This document shows, in pieces, positions 7,897-16,396 of a stretch of 36,263 bases of DNA. The notes under the pieces were generated by a model. It did not search any database. It saw only the letters and a program-made list of their open reading frames with translations, and had not been told where the DNA came from. This stretch comes from Ramlibacter sp. (GTDB lineage: Bacteria > Pseudomonadota > Gammaproteobacteria > Burkholderiales > Burkholderiaceae_C): NCBI GenBank assembly GCA_029237735.1, contig JAQZBU010000045.1, forward strand, positions 1-36,263, read 5' to 3'. Position 1 is the stretch's first letter. Every line of letters begins with the position of its first letter. A program made the position numbers and the translations under genes.

Positions 7897-9208
7897 CTTC
7901 CAAGCCCCCGCCAGGCGCGTCGGCCAGCGTGATCTCGGCGGCGTGGCGCTGCGCCACTGCCTTGACGATGGCCAGGCCCAGGCCGCTGCCGTTGGCCGTG
8001 CCTGCCTGCGCCGAGCGGTAGAAACGGTCGAACACGCGCTCGCGTTCGGCGGGCGCGATGCCGGGGCCGTTGTCGCGCACGGACAGGCAAGGACGGCCAT
8101 CCCGCCGCAGAGCGGAAACATCCACCTTGCCGCCGCGCGGTGTGTAGCGCAATGCGTTCTCCACCAGGTTGTCCAGCAGCGCGGATAACTGCTGCACATC
8201 ACCGCTCACCACCACGGGGCCGTCCGTCGCCGCGCCGAGGTCGATGCCCAGGTCATCCGCCCGCGGGCTGAACCGGCTGACAGTGGAGCGGGCTAGTTCC
8301 GCCAGATCGACCGATTCGCGCTGCAGCGCCGGCGCTTCGGGGCCCAGCCGCGACAATTGCAGCAGCTGTTCCACCAGGTGTTGCGCCCGGTCGATCCCGG
8401 CCCGCAACTCCGCCAATGCCGCCGCGCGCTGGGAGGCATCCCCCGCTCGCTCCAGCAGCTGGAGCTGCAGCCGCAGCGCGGTGATGGGCGTGCGCAGCTC
8501 GTGCGCCGCATCCGCAAGAAAGTGCCGCTGCATGGACAGCGCGCTGCCCAGCCGCGCCATGAGGTCGTTGATCGCGCCGATCAGCAAGTGAAGTTCCACC
8601 GGATGGTCCGCCAGCGATATCGGGTGCAGCGACGGGGCGCTGCGCGCCGTCACCTCGCTTGCGGCTATCGACAGCGGCGCCAGGCCACGCCGCAGCGCGT
8701 ACGTGAGCAGGCCGGCCATGACAGCGAGGAACATCAGGGCAGGCAGCACGAGTGTCGACGCGGTTTCGCGCGCAAGCGACTGCCTTTCGCTCCCGCGCTG
8801 CGCGGCCTGGACGATGGCGTCGTCCAGCACGATCGTGTACAGGTGCCAAGGTGCACCGCCTACCGTCACCTCGCTCAGGCCGCTGCGCGACAGGAAGGGC
8901 AGGGCGACACTCTCATCGGAGCTGTGCATGCGCCTGCCCTCTCGCGACCAGACCACGGTGACGAATTCGAACTGGCCATGCTCCTCGTACACGCGAGGCA
9001 GCGGCTGGGCCAGCCGGGACGGCCGCCCGGCGCTGTCGGTGCGGTGGTAGTTGGCCACGGCGAGGGCCACCTGCTTTAGGTTGTCCTCGAAAACTTCGCC
9101 CATCTCGTGCATCAGCACCCACCACGAGCCGCCCACCAGCATCGTCGCGCCTACCAGCAGGGCGCCCATCGCCCACAGAAGCACCCGGCGGTGGATGGAC
9201 GCAGTCAT
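7874..9208 (-). CDS. Sensor histidine kinase (PmrB/QseC-like)
   Basis: 444-residue membrane kinase. TM1 is at about residues 9-33 and TM2 at about 152-172, with a periplasmic sensor loop of about 120 residues between them. A HAMP-like linker, the H-box [11 protein letters not shown] with His236, the N-box [12 protein letters not shown], and the ATP lid motifs DNGPGIAP and GSGLGLAIV complete the protein. All catalytic motifs look intact. Its ATG overlaps the stop of the response regulator (ATGA), and it is convergent with eptA, overlapping that gene's end. The architecture and the neighbour suggest control of lipid A modification in response to cations, acid or peptides, as for PmrB, but the loop shows no motif I can assign to a ligand. 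With its partner regulator broken, it may have no functional output here. Confidence 0.92.
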   Translation of the reverse strand: MTASIHRRVLLWAMGALLVGATMLVGGSWWVLMHEMGEVFEDNLKQVALAVANYHRTDSAGRPSRLAQPLPRVYEEHGQFEFVTVVWSREGRRMHSSDESVALPFLSRSGLSEVTVGGAPWHLYTIVLDDAIVQAAQRGSERQSLARETASTLVLPALMFLAVMAGLLTYALRRGLAPLSIAASEVTARSAPSLHPISLADHPVELHLLIGAINDLMARLGSALSMQRHFLADAAHELRTPITALRLQLQLLERAGDASQRAAALAELRAGIDRAQHLVEQLLQLSRLGPEAPALQRESVDLAELARSTVSRFSPRADDLGIDLGAATDGPVVVSGDVQQLSALLDNLVENALRYTPRGGKVDVSALRRDGRPCLSVRDNGPGIAPAERERVFDRFYRSAQAGTANGSGLGLAIVKAVAQRHAAEITLADAPGGGLEVTVVFHR

Positions 9209-9917
9209 GGCGCCACGACCTTGTAGCCCACGCCGCGCACGTTTCGGATGACATCGGGGCCCAGCTTGCGCCGCAGGTTGTGCAGGTGCACTTCCACGGC
9301 GTTGCTGCCGACTTCGCGCTCCCAGCCGTAAAGCGCGTCCTCCAGCTGCTCGCGCGAGAGCACCGCGCCGGGCCGCTGCATCAGCGTTTCCAGCAGCGCG
9401 AACTCCTTGGCCGAACCGCGCCGGGCCGCTGCATCAGCGTTTCCAGCAGCGCGAACTCCTTGGCCGACAGTGAAACCGCTTCACCCTGCAAACGCACCTC
9501 GCGCTTCACGGGGTCCAGAACCAGGTTGCCGCATTCGAGCAGCGGCCCGGGATTGCCCGCACGCCTGCGCAGCAATGCCCGCACACGAGCGACCAGTTCA
9601 TCGAGGTCGAAGGGCTTGAGCACATAGTCGTCCGCACCCTCGTTGAGCCCGGCGATGCGATCGGACACGGCGTCGCGCGCGGTGACAATCAGCACGGGGA
9701 TGGGGTCATGGCGCTTGCGCAAGTCCCGCAGCAGGGCCATGCCGTCCTTGCCGGGCAAGCCGAGGTCCAGCAACACCAGGTCATACACGCCATTGCCCAG
9801 CGCGAGCTCCGCCGCCCGCCCCTCGGTCACCCAATCCACGACGAAGCCCGCATCGCCGAGACCCTGGCGCATGGCGCGACCGATCATCGCATCGTCTTCA
9901 ACCAGCAGCAGCCTCAT
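9205..9917 (-). pseudogene. OmpR-family response regulator, frameshifted by a 53-bp tandem duplication
   Basis: The receiver domain is complete: acidic ED near residue 8, phosphoacceptor Asp51 in LLDLGLPG, Thr79 and Lys101. The winged-helix domain begins normally ([18 protein letters not shown]), but bases 9415-9467 are repeated exactly at 9362-9414. Since 53 is not a multiple of three, the frame shifts after Val168 and stops after ten aberrant residues (178 aa total). The lost remainder ([14 protein letters not shown] to GVGYKVVAP) persists in the original frame to the stop at 9205. Removing one copy restores 219 codons, the normal OmpR length. The premature TGA (9383-9381) overlaps an in-frame ATG (9381-9379), so a separate 58-residue piece carrying recognition helix and wing could be made by reinitiation. 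The gene overlaps earP (ATGA) and the kinase (ATGA). Confidence 0.9.
9362..9467. repeat. Exact 53-bp tandem duplication
   Basis: Bases 9362-9414 and 9415-9467 are identical over all 53 positions, with mismatches immediately outside on both sides. The unit lies inside the response regulator's DNA-binding domain and causes its frameshift. A direct tandem repeat of this size can be gained or lost by replication slippage or recombination. Confidence 0.97.
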
Positions 9918-10999
9918 GGTGATGCCGATTGTGACGCAGTGAAGGCAAGTAACTGCGTCACTAGGTCCTCCTGCGCCAGCAGGCGTTGGCGGGCAGCGCG
10001 GATGCACCCGGCCCAGGCCTGCGCTTCTGCCGGGGGCAGCGCGCCACCGGCTGCGCCATTCCACACGCTGTGGAAATCCCGGAGCGAGCCGGGTGCGTCC
10101 AGCCAATCGAGGAAGGCGGACAGCTTCGCATGATGGGCGTCATCCTCCTGGGGGTAGATGTTCCATACGAAGGGGTTGCCCGCCCACAGCGCCCGCACGA
10201 GCGAATCCTCGCCACGAACGAAGTTGAGGTCGCACGACCAGAGGAGGTGGTCGTAATCGCACTGCGCGAGCAGGGGCAGGAAGGAGATGGCAAGGCGTGA
10301 GAACCGGTTCCACCCTGGCAGTGCTCGGTCGTTGCCTTCGTTGGCCGCACGGACTGCCGCGGCAGCACGGCCCTGCGTGACGAGCAGGTGCGTACGATGC
10401 GGCGCCGCCCCCCATTGGGCAAGCAGCTGCGCGAGCGCGGGAGGTTCATAGCAAAACAGGCTGACCCGTCGCGCATCGCCAGCGGCGATTCCCTGGCCTT
10501 GCAGCCATTGCGCCGCGTTGAAGTTCGCCTGCCGGTCCGTCAGGTCGGCCTCACGAAGCAACCCGCCGGTGCCCTCAGTGAAGCCGGGGTAGAAAAAATG
10601 CTTGGTCAGGCCCGCAGCCGGCCCGGCCAAGACGGGCGACGGCAGCCCGTGGCTGCGCCGCGCGAACGATTCCGCGGTGAGGTACTCGAGATTGATCCAC
10701 GCGGGTTGGCGCCCCTGACGACGCGCTTTGTCAGCCATGGCGGCCTGGAAGGAGGCGTCCAGTTCGCAGCCAAAAGCCTCGATTACTGCATCGCCAGGCT
10801 CGGCCGGGGCAGTGAGCGGGCCCCACGGACGGACCTCGACGCCCTCGTGCCCGCGGGGTGCCATCCACTGGAGCGCCGACGAGTCATCCGCCCAGAGGCG
10901 GACGGCGTGGCCGCGCTCGGCCAGCTGGACCGACAGGCGCCAGCACACGCCGATGTCGCCGTGGTTGTCGATGACCTTGCAGAAGATGTCCCAGAGCAT
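9914..10999 (-). CDS. earP: EF-P arginine rhamnosyltransferase EarP
   Basis: 361-residue GT-B glycosyltransferase (formerly DUF2331) that transfers rhamnose from dTDP-beta-L-rhamnose to Arg32 of EF-P in the cytoplasm. The N-terminus WDIFCKVIDNHGDIGVCWRL is the family hallmark and supplies the two catalytic-site aspartates, here Asp11 and Asp15. The C-terminal domain contains NFVRGEDSLVRALWAG with the nucleotide-sugar-binding Glu, followed by PFVWNIYPQEDDAH. Length is normal. The stop overlaps the response regulator start by 4 bp, so the regulator and kinase appear translationally coupled to earP. It is divergent from uvrC across only 44 bp; a TACCAT nine bases before its ATG could be the -10. 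Its substrate gene efp is 4.5 kb downstream on the same strand. Confidence 0.96.
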   Translation of the reverse strand: MLWDIFCKVIDNHGDIGVCWRLSVQLAERGHAVRLWADDSSALQWMAPRGHEGVEVRPWGPLTAPAEPGDAVIEAFGCELDASFQAAMADKARRQGRQPAWINLEYLTAESFARRSHGLPSPVLAGPAAGLTKHFFYPGFTEGTGGLLREADLTDRQANFNAAQWLQGQGIAAGDARRVSLFCYEPPALAQLLAQWGAAPHRTHLLVTQGRAAAAVRAANEGNDRALPGWNRFSRLAISFLPLLAQCDYDHLLWSCDLNFVRGEDSLVRALWAGNPFVWNIYPQEDDAHHAKLSAFLDWLDAPGSLRDFHSVWNGAAGGALPPAEAQAWAGCIRAARQRLLAQEDLVTQLLAFTASQSASP

Positions 11000-11028
11000 G
11001 AGGGGCCAATGGTATTGCCGGAGATTGC

Positions 11029-11034
11029 CACAAT
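11029..11034 (+). promoter_or_regulatory. Possible -10 element for uvrC
   Basis: CACAAT ends nine bases before the uvrC ATG in the 44-bp gap shared with divergent earP. No good -35 and no Shine-Dalgarno are visible, so a leaderless or very short-leader transcript is likely. Confidence 0.3.
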
Positions 11035-11043
11035 AGCGCCTGT

Positions 11044-13017
11044 ATGTCCGAGAGCCATTCCGAAGAACTGCTGGCGCAGGTCGCCGCGCTGCCCGCGATG
11101 CCGGGCGTGTACCGCTATTTCGACGCGGACGGGGGCGTGCTGTACGTCGGCAAGGCGCGCAACCTCAAAAAGCGCGTGTCGAGCTACTTCCAGAAGAACC
11201 ACGGCGGCACGCGCATCGGCCACATGATCGGCAAGATCGTGCGCATGGAAACCACGGTGGTGCGCTCGGAGGCCGAGGCGCTGCTGCTGGAAAACAACCT
11301 GATCAAGACGCTCAACCCGCGCTACAACATCCTGTTCCGCGACGACAAGAGCTATCCCTACCTGAAGATAACGGGCACCGACAAGCCGGGCGCCGACGTC
11401 GAGTTGCCAGCTGCCGCATCCTTTCCGCGCGTCGCGTACTACCGCGGCGCGGTCGACCGCAGGAACCGCTATTTCGGCCCGTACCCCAGCGCCTGGGCGG
11501 TCAAGGAATCCATCCAGCTGCTGCAGAAGGTGTTCCGGCTGCGCACCTGCGAGGACACTGTCTTCGCGAACCGGACCAGGCCCTGCCTGCTCTACCAGAT
11601 CAAGCGCTGCTCGGGCCCCTGCGTCAACCTGGTCGCGCCGGAGGATTATCGGCACGACGTGCAGAATGCCGAGGCTTTCCTGCGCGGCGAAACCCAGGCC
11701 GTGCTCGCCGCCCTGGAAGCGCGGATGATGCGGCACGCCGAGAAGCTGGAGTTCGAGCAGGCCGCTGAACTGCGCAACCAGATGGGCGCGCTGTCGAAGG
11801 TGCTTCACCAGCAGTCGGTCGAAACCATCTCCGACAAGGACGTCGATATCCTGGCCGTGAAGGTGCAGGGGGGAAAAGCCTGCGTGAACCTGGCCATGGT
11901 GCGGGGCGGGCGGCACCTGGGCGACCGGCCGTACTTCCCGAGCCATATCGAGGACGCCGCGGCCGTGCAGGAGTTCGACATCAGCTCCGACGAAGGGGCC
12001 GACGCCGCGCCCGCTGTGCCGGTCGAAGTGCAGGTGCTCGAAGCCTTCATCGCGCAGCATTACATCGGCGTGCCGGCGCCGCCCGCGCTCATCACGAGCG
12101 AGCCCGTCGGGCGCGAGCTGATCGAGGCGCTGTCGCAGCAGCAGGGGATCAGGATCGCGGCCGTGCACCACCCCCGCGAGCAACGGCGGCTGTGGCTCGA
12201 AATGGCGCAGAAGAACGCGGACATCCAGCTGGCCCGGCTACTGGCCGAGGAAGGCTCGCAACAGGCGCGCACGCGCGCCCTCGTGGACTCCCTCGATCTG
12301 TCGCCCGACGACCTCGATGGATTTCGCATCGAGTGTTTCGACATCTCGCACACGGCGGGTGAGTCGACCCAGGCCTCCTGTGTGGTCTTCCATCACCACA
12401 AGATGCAGAACTCCGAGTACCGCCGCTACAACATCGACGGCATTACGCCCGGCGACGACTACGCCGCGATGCGGCAGGTGCTGATGCGCCGCTACAGCAA
12501 GCTTGCCGAGGCCGGCCGCGACCCGCCGGACGCCACCCCGCCGCGCGGCTCGGGCGGCAGCGCTGGCCGGCTGCCCGACCTGGTGCTGGTGGACGGTGGC
12601 AAGGGGCAGGTCAGCATGGCGCGCGATGTGTTCGCCGAGCTGGGACTGGATCTGGCTGTGATCATCGGCGTCGAGAAGGGCGAGGGCCGCAAGGTGGGCC
12701 TGGAGGAGCTGGTGTTCGCCGACGGGCGTGAGAAGGTGTACCTGGGGCGCGATTCGGCTGCCCTGATGCTCGTGGCGCAGATACGCGACGAGGCACACCG
12801 CTTCGCCATCACCGGCATGCGTGCGCGCCGCGCCAGGGTGAGGGTGGGCGGCAGCCAGCTGGAGGACATTCCGGGCATTGGTGCGAAGAAGCGTGCCCGA
12901 CTGCTGCAGCGGTTCGGCGGCGTGCGCGGGGTCGCGGCCGCCGGGGTGGACGACATCGCCAGCGTGGAAGGCATCTCGCGGGAGCTCGCCGAGGAGATCT
13001 ATCGCGCGCTTCATTGA
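11044..13017 (+). CDS. uvrC: UvrABC excinuclease subunit C
   Basis: 657-residue subunit of the nucleotide excision repair nuclease; it makes the 3' and 5' incisions around a lesion bound by UvrB. Domains in order: GIY-YIG nuclease (residues about 18-95, with GVY at 21-23, [12 protein letters not shown], and the ENNLIK metal-site Glu), a Cys-rich stretch ([14 protein letters not shown]), the UvrB-binding UVR motif ([20 protein letters not shown]), the RNase H-like 5' nuclease domain ([19 protein letters not shown]), and tandem helix-hairpin-helix motifs at the end ([20 protein letters not shown]). A Pro/Gly-rich insert of about 20 residues ([15 protein letters not shown]) precedes the DGGKGQ motif. 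Complete, normal length. pgsA follows 31 bp downstream, a common betaproteobacterial order. Confidence 0.98.
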   Translation: MSESHSEELLAQVAALPAMPGVYRYFDADGGVLYVGKARNLKKRVSSYFQKNHGGTRIGHMIGKIVRMETTVVRSEAEALLLENNLIKTLNPRYNILFRDDKSYPYLKITGTDKPGADVELPAAASFPRVAYYRGAVDRRNRYFGPYPSAWAVKESIQLLQKVFRLRTCEDTVFANRTRPCLLYQIKRCSGPCVNLVAPEDYRHDVQNAEAFLRGETQAVLAALEARMMRHAEKLEFEQAAELRNQMGALSKVLHQQSVETISDKDVDILAVKVQGGKACVNLAMVRGGRHLGDRPYFPSHIEDAAAVQEFDISSDEGADAAPAVPVEVQVLEAFIAQHYIGVPAPPALITSEPVGRELIEALSQQQGIRIAAVHHPREQRRLWLEMAQKNADIQLARLLAEEGSQQARTRALVDSLDLSPDDLDGFRIECFDISHTAGESTQASCVVFHHHKMQNSEYRRYNIDGITPGDDYAAMRQVLMRRYSKLAEAGRDPPDATPPRGSGGSAGRLPDLVLVDGGKGQVSMARDVFAELGLDLAVIIGVEKGEGRKVGLEELVFADGREKVYLGRDSAALMLVAQIRDEAHRFAITGMRARRARVRVGGSQLEDIPGIGAKKRARLLQRFGGVRGVAAAGVDDIASVEGISRELAEEIYRALH

Positions 13018-13041
13018 GCCCCGCCCGGTCCATGCCAGAAT
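13014..13041 (+). promoter_or_regulatory. Possible pgsA promoter
   Basis: TTGAGC (13014-13019, overlapping the uvrC stop), a 16-bp spacer and CAGAAT (13036-13041), seven bases before the pgsA ATG. No Shine-Dalgarno is present, so the message would start at or beside the AUG. Confidence 0.4.
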
Positions 13042-13048
13042 CGGGTCC

Positions 13049-13615
13049 ATGTTCTTCACGATCCCGACCATCCTCACCTGGACGCGCATCGTCGCTATCC
13101 CGCTGATCGTCGGGGTGTTCTACCTGGGGTGGAATCCCGGCCTGCAGAACCTCATCGCCACGGTGATGTTCGTGACCTTCGCGCTGACGGACTGGCTTGA
13201 CGGCTATCTTGCACGCAAGTTGAATCAGACCTCGTCGTTCGGCGCCTTCCTTGATCCCGTGGCTGACAAATTCCTCGTCTGCGCCTCACTGCTCGTGCTG
13301 GTGCACCTGCAGCGGGCCGACGTGTTCGTGGCGCTGATCATCATCGGCCGCGAGATCGCGATCTCCGCGCTGCGCGAATGGATGGCGCAGATCGGCGCGG
13401 CCAAGAGTGTGGCGGTGCACATGCTGGGCAAGGTCAAGACCACCTTTCAGATGATCGCGATTCCCTTCCTGCTGTTCGACGGCCGGCTGTTGGGGCTAAT
13501 CGACACCCATGTCTGGGGCACCTGGCTGATCTGGATCTCCGCGATCCTGACGGTCTGGTCGATGGTTTATTACCTCCAGAAGGCCCTGCCCGAAATCCGC
13601 AAGCGAGTGAAGTAG
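13049..13615 (+). CDS. pgsA: CDP-diacylglycerol-glycerol-3-phosphate 3-phosphatidyltransferase
   Basis: 188-residue integral membrane enzyme catalysing the committed step to phosphatidylglycerol and cardiolipin: CDP-diacylglycerol plus glycerol 3-phosphate gives phosphatidylglycerol phosphate and CMP. The CDP-alcohol phosphatidyltransferase signature D-x2-DG-x2-AR-x8-G-x3-D-x3-D is complete in DWLDGYLARKLNQTSS followed by FGAFLDPVADKF. About five to six transmembrane segments. ATG 13049 is chosen because MFFTIPTILTWTRIVAIP is the standard PgsA N-terminus; the frame is open back into uvrC but that part is a shadow. Downstream, the EamA gene begins 9 bp after the stop and may be co-transcribed. 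Confidence 0.97.
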   Translation: MFFTIPTILTWTRIVAIPLIVGVFYLGWNPGLQNLIATVMFVTFALTDWLDGYLARKLNQTSSFGAFLDPVADKFLVCASLLVLVHLQRADVFVALIIIGREIAISALREWMAQIGAAKSVAVHMLGKVKTTFQMIAIPFLLFDGRLLGLIDTHVWGTWLIWISAILTVWSMVYYLQKALPEIRKRVK

Positions 13616-13624
13616 GTCAGGGAC

Positions 13625-14515
13625 ATGAATTCCGATTCGCGCCAGGACGCGCTGGTGCGCGCCATGCCCGCCGTGTTCGTCCTCATCTGGAGTACGGGCT
13701 TCATCGTCGCCCGTTACGGCATGCCGTATGCGCCGCCGATGAAATTCCTGGCGGTGCGCTATTTCTTTTCGGTGCTGTGCTTCATCGCCTGGGCGATGGC
13801 CGCCGGCGTGCCGCTGGTGCCGCACAGCACCCGGCAGGCGCGGCACCTGGCAGTGACAGGGGTGCTGATGCACGCGGGCTATCTCGGCGGGGTGTGGGCG
13901 GCAGTCAAACTCGGCATGGGCGCGGGTCTTGCGTCCTTGCTGGTGGGGTTGCAGCCGCTGCTGACGGCCATCTGGGTTTCGTCGCGCGGGGGGCAAGTGT
14001 CGGCACGCCAATGGGCCGGCCTCGCGCTGGGCTTTGGCGGCCTTGCACTCGTGGTGTGGCAAAAACTCGGGGTGGGAGAAATCAGCGGCTTGAACTTCCT
14101 GCTGGCGCTGGGCGCATTGCTCAGCATCACCGCTGGCACGCTCTACCAGAAGCGGTTCCTGGAGCCTTGCGACGTGCGCACGGCCAGCCTCGTGCAGCTC
14201 TCGGCCGCATTCGTCGTCACCTTGCCGCTGGCGTTGCTGGAGGTTGAAGCGATGCAATGGAACGGGCAGCTGGCCGGCGCCATGGCGTGGTCGGTGCTGG
14301 CGCTTACGCTGGGCGGCAGCTCGCTGCTATACCTGCTGATCCAGCGCGGCGCGGCGACTGCGGTGACCAGCCTGCTTTACCTGGTGCCGCCCTGCACGGC
14401 GTTGATGGCGTGGGCCCTTTTCGGCGAGGCAATCACCGTCTTCACGATCGCGGGCATCGTCCTCACGGCGCTGGGCGTGAGCCTCGTGGTGCGCTCACCT
14501 TCGCCGCGGCCCTGA
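13625..14515 (+). CDS. EamA/DMT-superfamily permease
   Basis: 296-residue inner-membrane transporter with ten hydrophobic segments in two homologous EamA halves, the RhaT/YdcZ-like drug/metabolite transporter fold. The first half starts at AVFVLIWSTGFIVARYGMPYAPPMKFLAVRY (given here only as a start at residue 15) and the second at about residue 155 (LLALGALLSITAGTLYQKRF). The end, ALFGEAITVFTIAGIVLTALGVSL, is the usual EamA C-terminus. The substrate is unknown; amino acid or metabolite export is typical. It may ride on pgsA transcription (9-bp gap). It converges on the LysR gene and overlaps it by 53 bp, so no terminator separates them. Confidence 0.86.
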   Translation: MNSDSRQDALVRAMPAVFVLIWSTGFIVARYGMPYAPPMKFLAVRYFFSVLCFIAWAMAAGVPLVPHSTRQARHLAVTGVLMHAGYLGGVWAAVKLGMGAGLASLLVGLQPLLTAIWVSSRGGQVSARQWAGLALGFGGLALVVWQKLGVGEISGLNFLLALGALLSITAGTLYQKRFLEPCDVRTASLVQLSAAFVVTLPLALLEVEAMQWNGQLAGAMAWSVLALTLGGSSLLYLLIQRGAATAVTSLLYLVPPCTALMAWALFGEAITVFTIAGIVLTALGVSLVVRSPSPRP

Positions 14516-15446
14516 GCTTCCAGGGTTCGCCCTTGAAGCGTTCCGCGAGGAAGTCAATCAGCAGCCGCACGCGCTTGGGGGTCTGTGCGCGGTGCGGGGC
14601 GAGCCAGTGGATGTCGGCATCCCACATCGCGTAGCCGGGGAGCACGCGTATGAGCTGGCCCGAGGCGAGTTGGGGTGCGATGTCCCACAGGCTGCGCAAC
14701 ATGATGCCGCGGCCGTCCAGGCACCAGTCGCGAACCAGTTCGCCTGAGTTGCTCGACAGAGGCCCCTGGACACGCACGCGCGTGTCGGCTTTGTCGCGCT
14801 CCTTGCGCAACGCCCACACGTCGAAGCGTTGGTCGCTCTCGCGCACGATGAGGCAATCGTGTTGTGCGAGCTCGTCGGGCGTTTGCGGGACGCCGTGCTC
14901 GCGCAGGTACCGCGGCGCGGCTACTAGAACGCGCTGGTTACGCGCCAGGCGGCGGCCCACCCACTCCGAGGCGCGCCGCCCCTGAACGGACCAGAGCCAC
15001 ACCGCCCCGTCATAGCCTTCGACGGCGAGGTTGGGCAGCTGTTCGGTCAGCTGCAACTGCACCTGAAGGGCCGGATGCCGCGCCTGGAATTCCGCGAGCG
15101 CCGGCCCGAGCCAGAGGCGCCCGAAGCCGAACGTGGCCGCCAGCCGGATGGCACCCATCGGCTCGCTGCGGCGCTCCTGCAGGTCGGCTTCGAGCTGCGC
15201 GAAGGCCTGCAACAGCTGGCCCGAGCGTTCGCACAGCGCCTCTCCCTCGGCCGTGGGCACGACGCGCCGCGTGGTTCGCTGGAATAGCTTGAAGCCCAGC
15301 CGAGTTTCCAGCGCGGCCAGTTTTTTCGTTACCACCGAGGGCACCACGCCTGCCGCTGCCGCGGTCGCCGCCAGGCTGCCGTGCGCGCGAACGGCGAGCA
15401 GCAACTCCAGGTCGAGGCGGTCGAGCAGGTGAGAATGAATTGCCAT
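14463..15446 (-). CDS. LysR-family transcriptional regulator
   Basis: 327-residue LysR regulator. The N-terminal winged helix-turn-helix covers about residues 5-65 (LLLAVRAHGSLAATAAAAGV, then VTKKLAALETRLGFKLFQRT), and a type-2 periplasmic-binding-like effector domain follows. The start is ATG 15446 (MAIHSHLLDRLD); a longer frame upstream runs into the intergenic promoter. It is divergent from the hydrolase and dehydrogenase genes with a 65-bp gap, the classical layout for a LysR activator and its target operon. An imperfect inverted repeat (ATTATGG at 15445 and CCAGATTAT at 15465-15473) lies in the gap and may be its operator. By analogy with DmlR and dmlA it may respond to a C4 dicarboxylate or tartrate; that is inference. 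The 3' end overlaps the EamA gene by 53 bp. Confidence 0.9.
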   Translation of the reverse strand: MAIHSHLLDRLDLELLLAVRAHGSLAATAAAAGVVPSVVTKKLAALETRLGFKLFQRTTRRVVPTAEGEALCERSGQLLQAFAQLEADLQERRSEPMGAIRLAATFGFGRLWLGPALAEFQARHPALQVQLQLTEQLPNLAVEGYDGAVWLWSVQGRRASEWVGRRLARNQRVLVAAPRYLREHGVPQTPDELAQHDCLIVRESDQRFDVWALRKERDKADTRVRVQGPLSSNSGELVRDWCLDGRGIMLRSLWDIAPQLASGQLIRVLPGYAMWDADIHWLAPHRAQTPKRVRLLIDFLAERFKGEPWKLRAAAKVSAPRGSRPAP

Positions 15447-15476
15447 TATGGAAAGAATCAATTGCCAGATTATTGC

Positions 15477-15505
15477 TTGCGCATGGTGCCCCCGCAAGCC
15501 AGAAT
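15477..15505 (+). promoter_or_regulatory. Candidate promoter of the hydrolase-dehydrogenase operon
   Basis: TTGCGC (15477-15482), a 17-bp spacer and CAGAAT (15500-15505), six bases before the ATG at 15512. No Shine-Dalgarno. The site lies in the 65-bp LysR divergent region, suitable for LysR activation. Confidence 0.42.
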
Positions 15506-15511
15506 CGCCGG

Positions 15512-16396
15512 ATGCTGCAATCCTTCGAAACGCTCGATGTGCTGCGCGATGGCGTTCGACTGAGGGTGCGCCGCTGCGGGCGGGGCGATCCCCTCCTGCT
15601 GCTGCATGGCCATCCCCAGACGCACGCGATGTGGCACCTTGTCGCGGATGAGCTGGCTCGCGAGTTCACGGTCGTCATGATGGACTTGCGCGGCTACGGC
15701 GATTCCGGGCGGCCGGAGCCGGGGGAGGGCAGCCGCAATTACGCCAAGCGCGAGATGGCACTGGACGCGTCGGCGGTAATGCGTGAATGCGGCTTTCAGC
15801 GTTTTGCCGTGCTGGCACATGACCGCGGCGCCCGCGTCGCGCATCGCCTGGCGGCCGATCACCAGGATGCCGTCACGCGGCTCATGCTGCTGGACATCGC
15901 TCCAACGCTGGCGATGTACGAACAAACCTCACTCGCATTTGCAATGGTGTATTGGCACTGGTTCTTCCTGGTGCAGCCCCCACCCCTGCCCGAAGCACTG
16001 ATCGAATCGGACCCCGTGCGCTACCTTCGCAGCGTGATGGGCCATCGTCACGCGGGACTGGAAGCCTTCGCGCCCGAGGCGCTGGCCGAGTACGAACGCT
16101 GCATCCAGATCCCCGCCACGGCGCAGGCAATCTGCGCCGACTACCGCGCAAGTGCCGGCATCGACCTGGAGCATGACCGCGCCGACGTGGCCGTGGGAAA
16201 GCAAATCGCGCAGCCGCTGCGCGTGCTCTGGGGCGAGCATGGCGCCGTCGGGCATTCCTTCGACGTCCTCGCGCTGTGGCGCGAACGCGCATCGCAAGTC
16301 ACCGGCCGCAGCCTGCCGTGCGGCCATTACATCGCGGAAGAGGCGCCGTCCCTTCTGCTTGAAGAAGCCCTGCATTTTTTGAGGAACCCATCATGA
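15512..16396 (+). CDS. Haloacetate (fluoroacetate) dehalogenase-like alpha/beta hydrolase
   Basis: 294-residue alpha/beta hydrolase close in layout to fluoroacetate dehalogenase, which replaces the halogen of haloacetate by hydroxyl to give glycolate. Aligned by eye with the known enzyme RPA1163, every key residue has a counterpart at constant offset: nucleophile Asp104 with Arg105 and Arg108 (HDRGAR) binding the carboxylate, acid Asp128 (LLDIAPT), halide pocket His149-Trp150 (YWHW) and Tyr211 (ADYRA), and base His272 (CGHYIAEEAP). The oxyanion motif HGHPQTHAMW is present. ATG 15512 is favoured since the N-terminal MLQSFETLDV matches family length; an upstream extension would cover the promoter. 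The stop overlaps the next gene (ATGA). Epoxide-hydrolase-type or other dehalogenase activity cannot be excluded; defluorination is a specific, testable inference. Confidence 0.82.
   Translation: MLQSFETLDVLRDGVRLRVRRCGRGDPLLLLHGHPQTHAMWHLVADELAREFTVVMMDLRGYGDSGRPEPGEGSRNYAKREMALDASAVMRECGFQRFAVLAHDRGARVAHRLAADHQDAVTRLMLLDIAPTLAMYEQTSLAFAMVYWHWFFLVQPPPLPEALIESDPVRYLRSVMGHRHAGLEAFAPEALAEYERCIQIPATAQAICADYRASAGIDLEHDRADVAVGKQIAQPLRVLWGEHGAVGHSFDVLALWRERASQVTGRSLPCGHYIAEEAPSLLLEEALHFLRNPS

Noticed and set aside
9914-10106. Upstream extension of the response regulator frame to 10106
   Set aside because: It would overlap earP by nearly 200 bp; the receiver domain begins cleanly at ATG 9917 (MRLLLVEDD).
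10783-12183. 466-codon open frame antisense to uvrC and earP
   Set aside because: Spans two real genes and has no family features.
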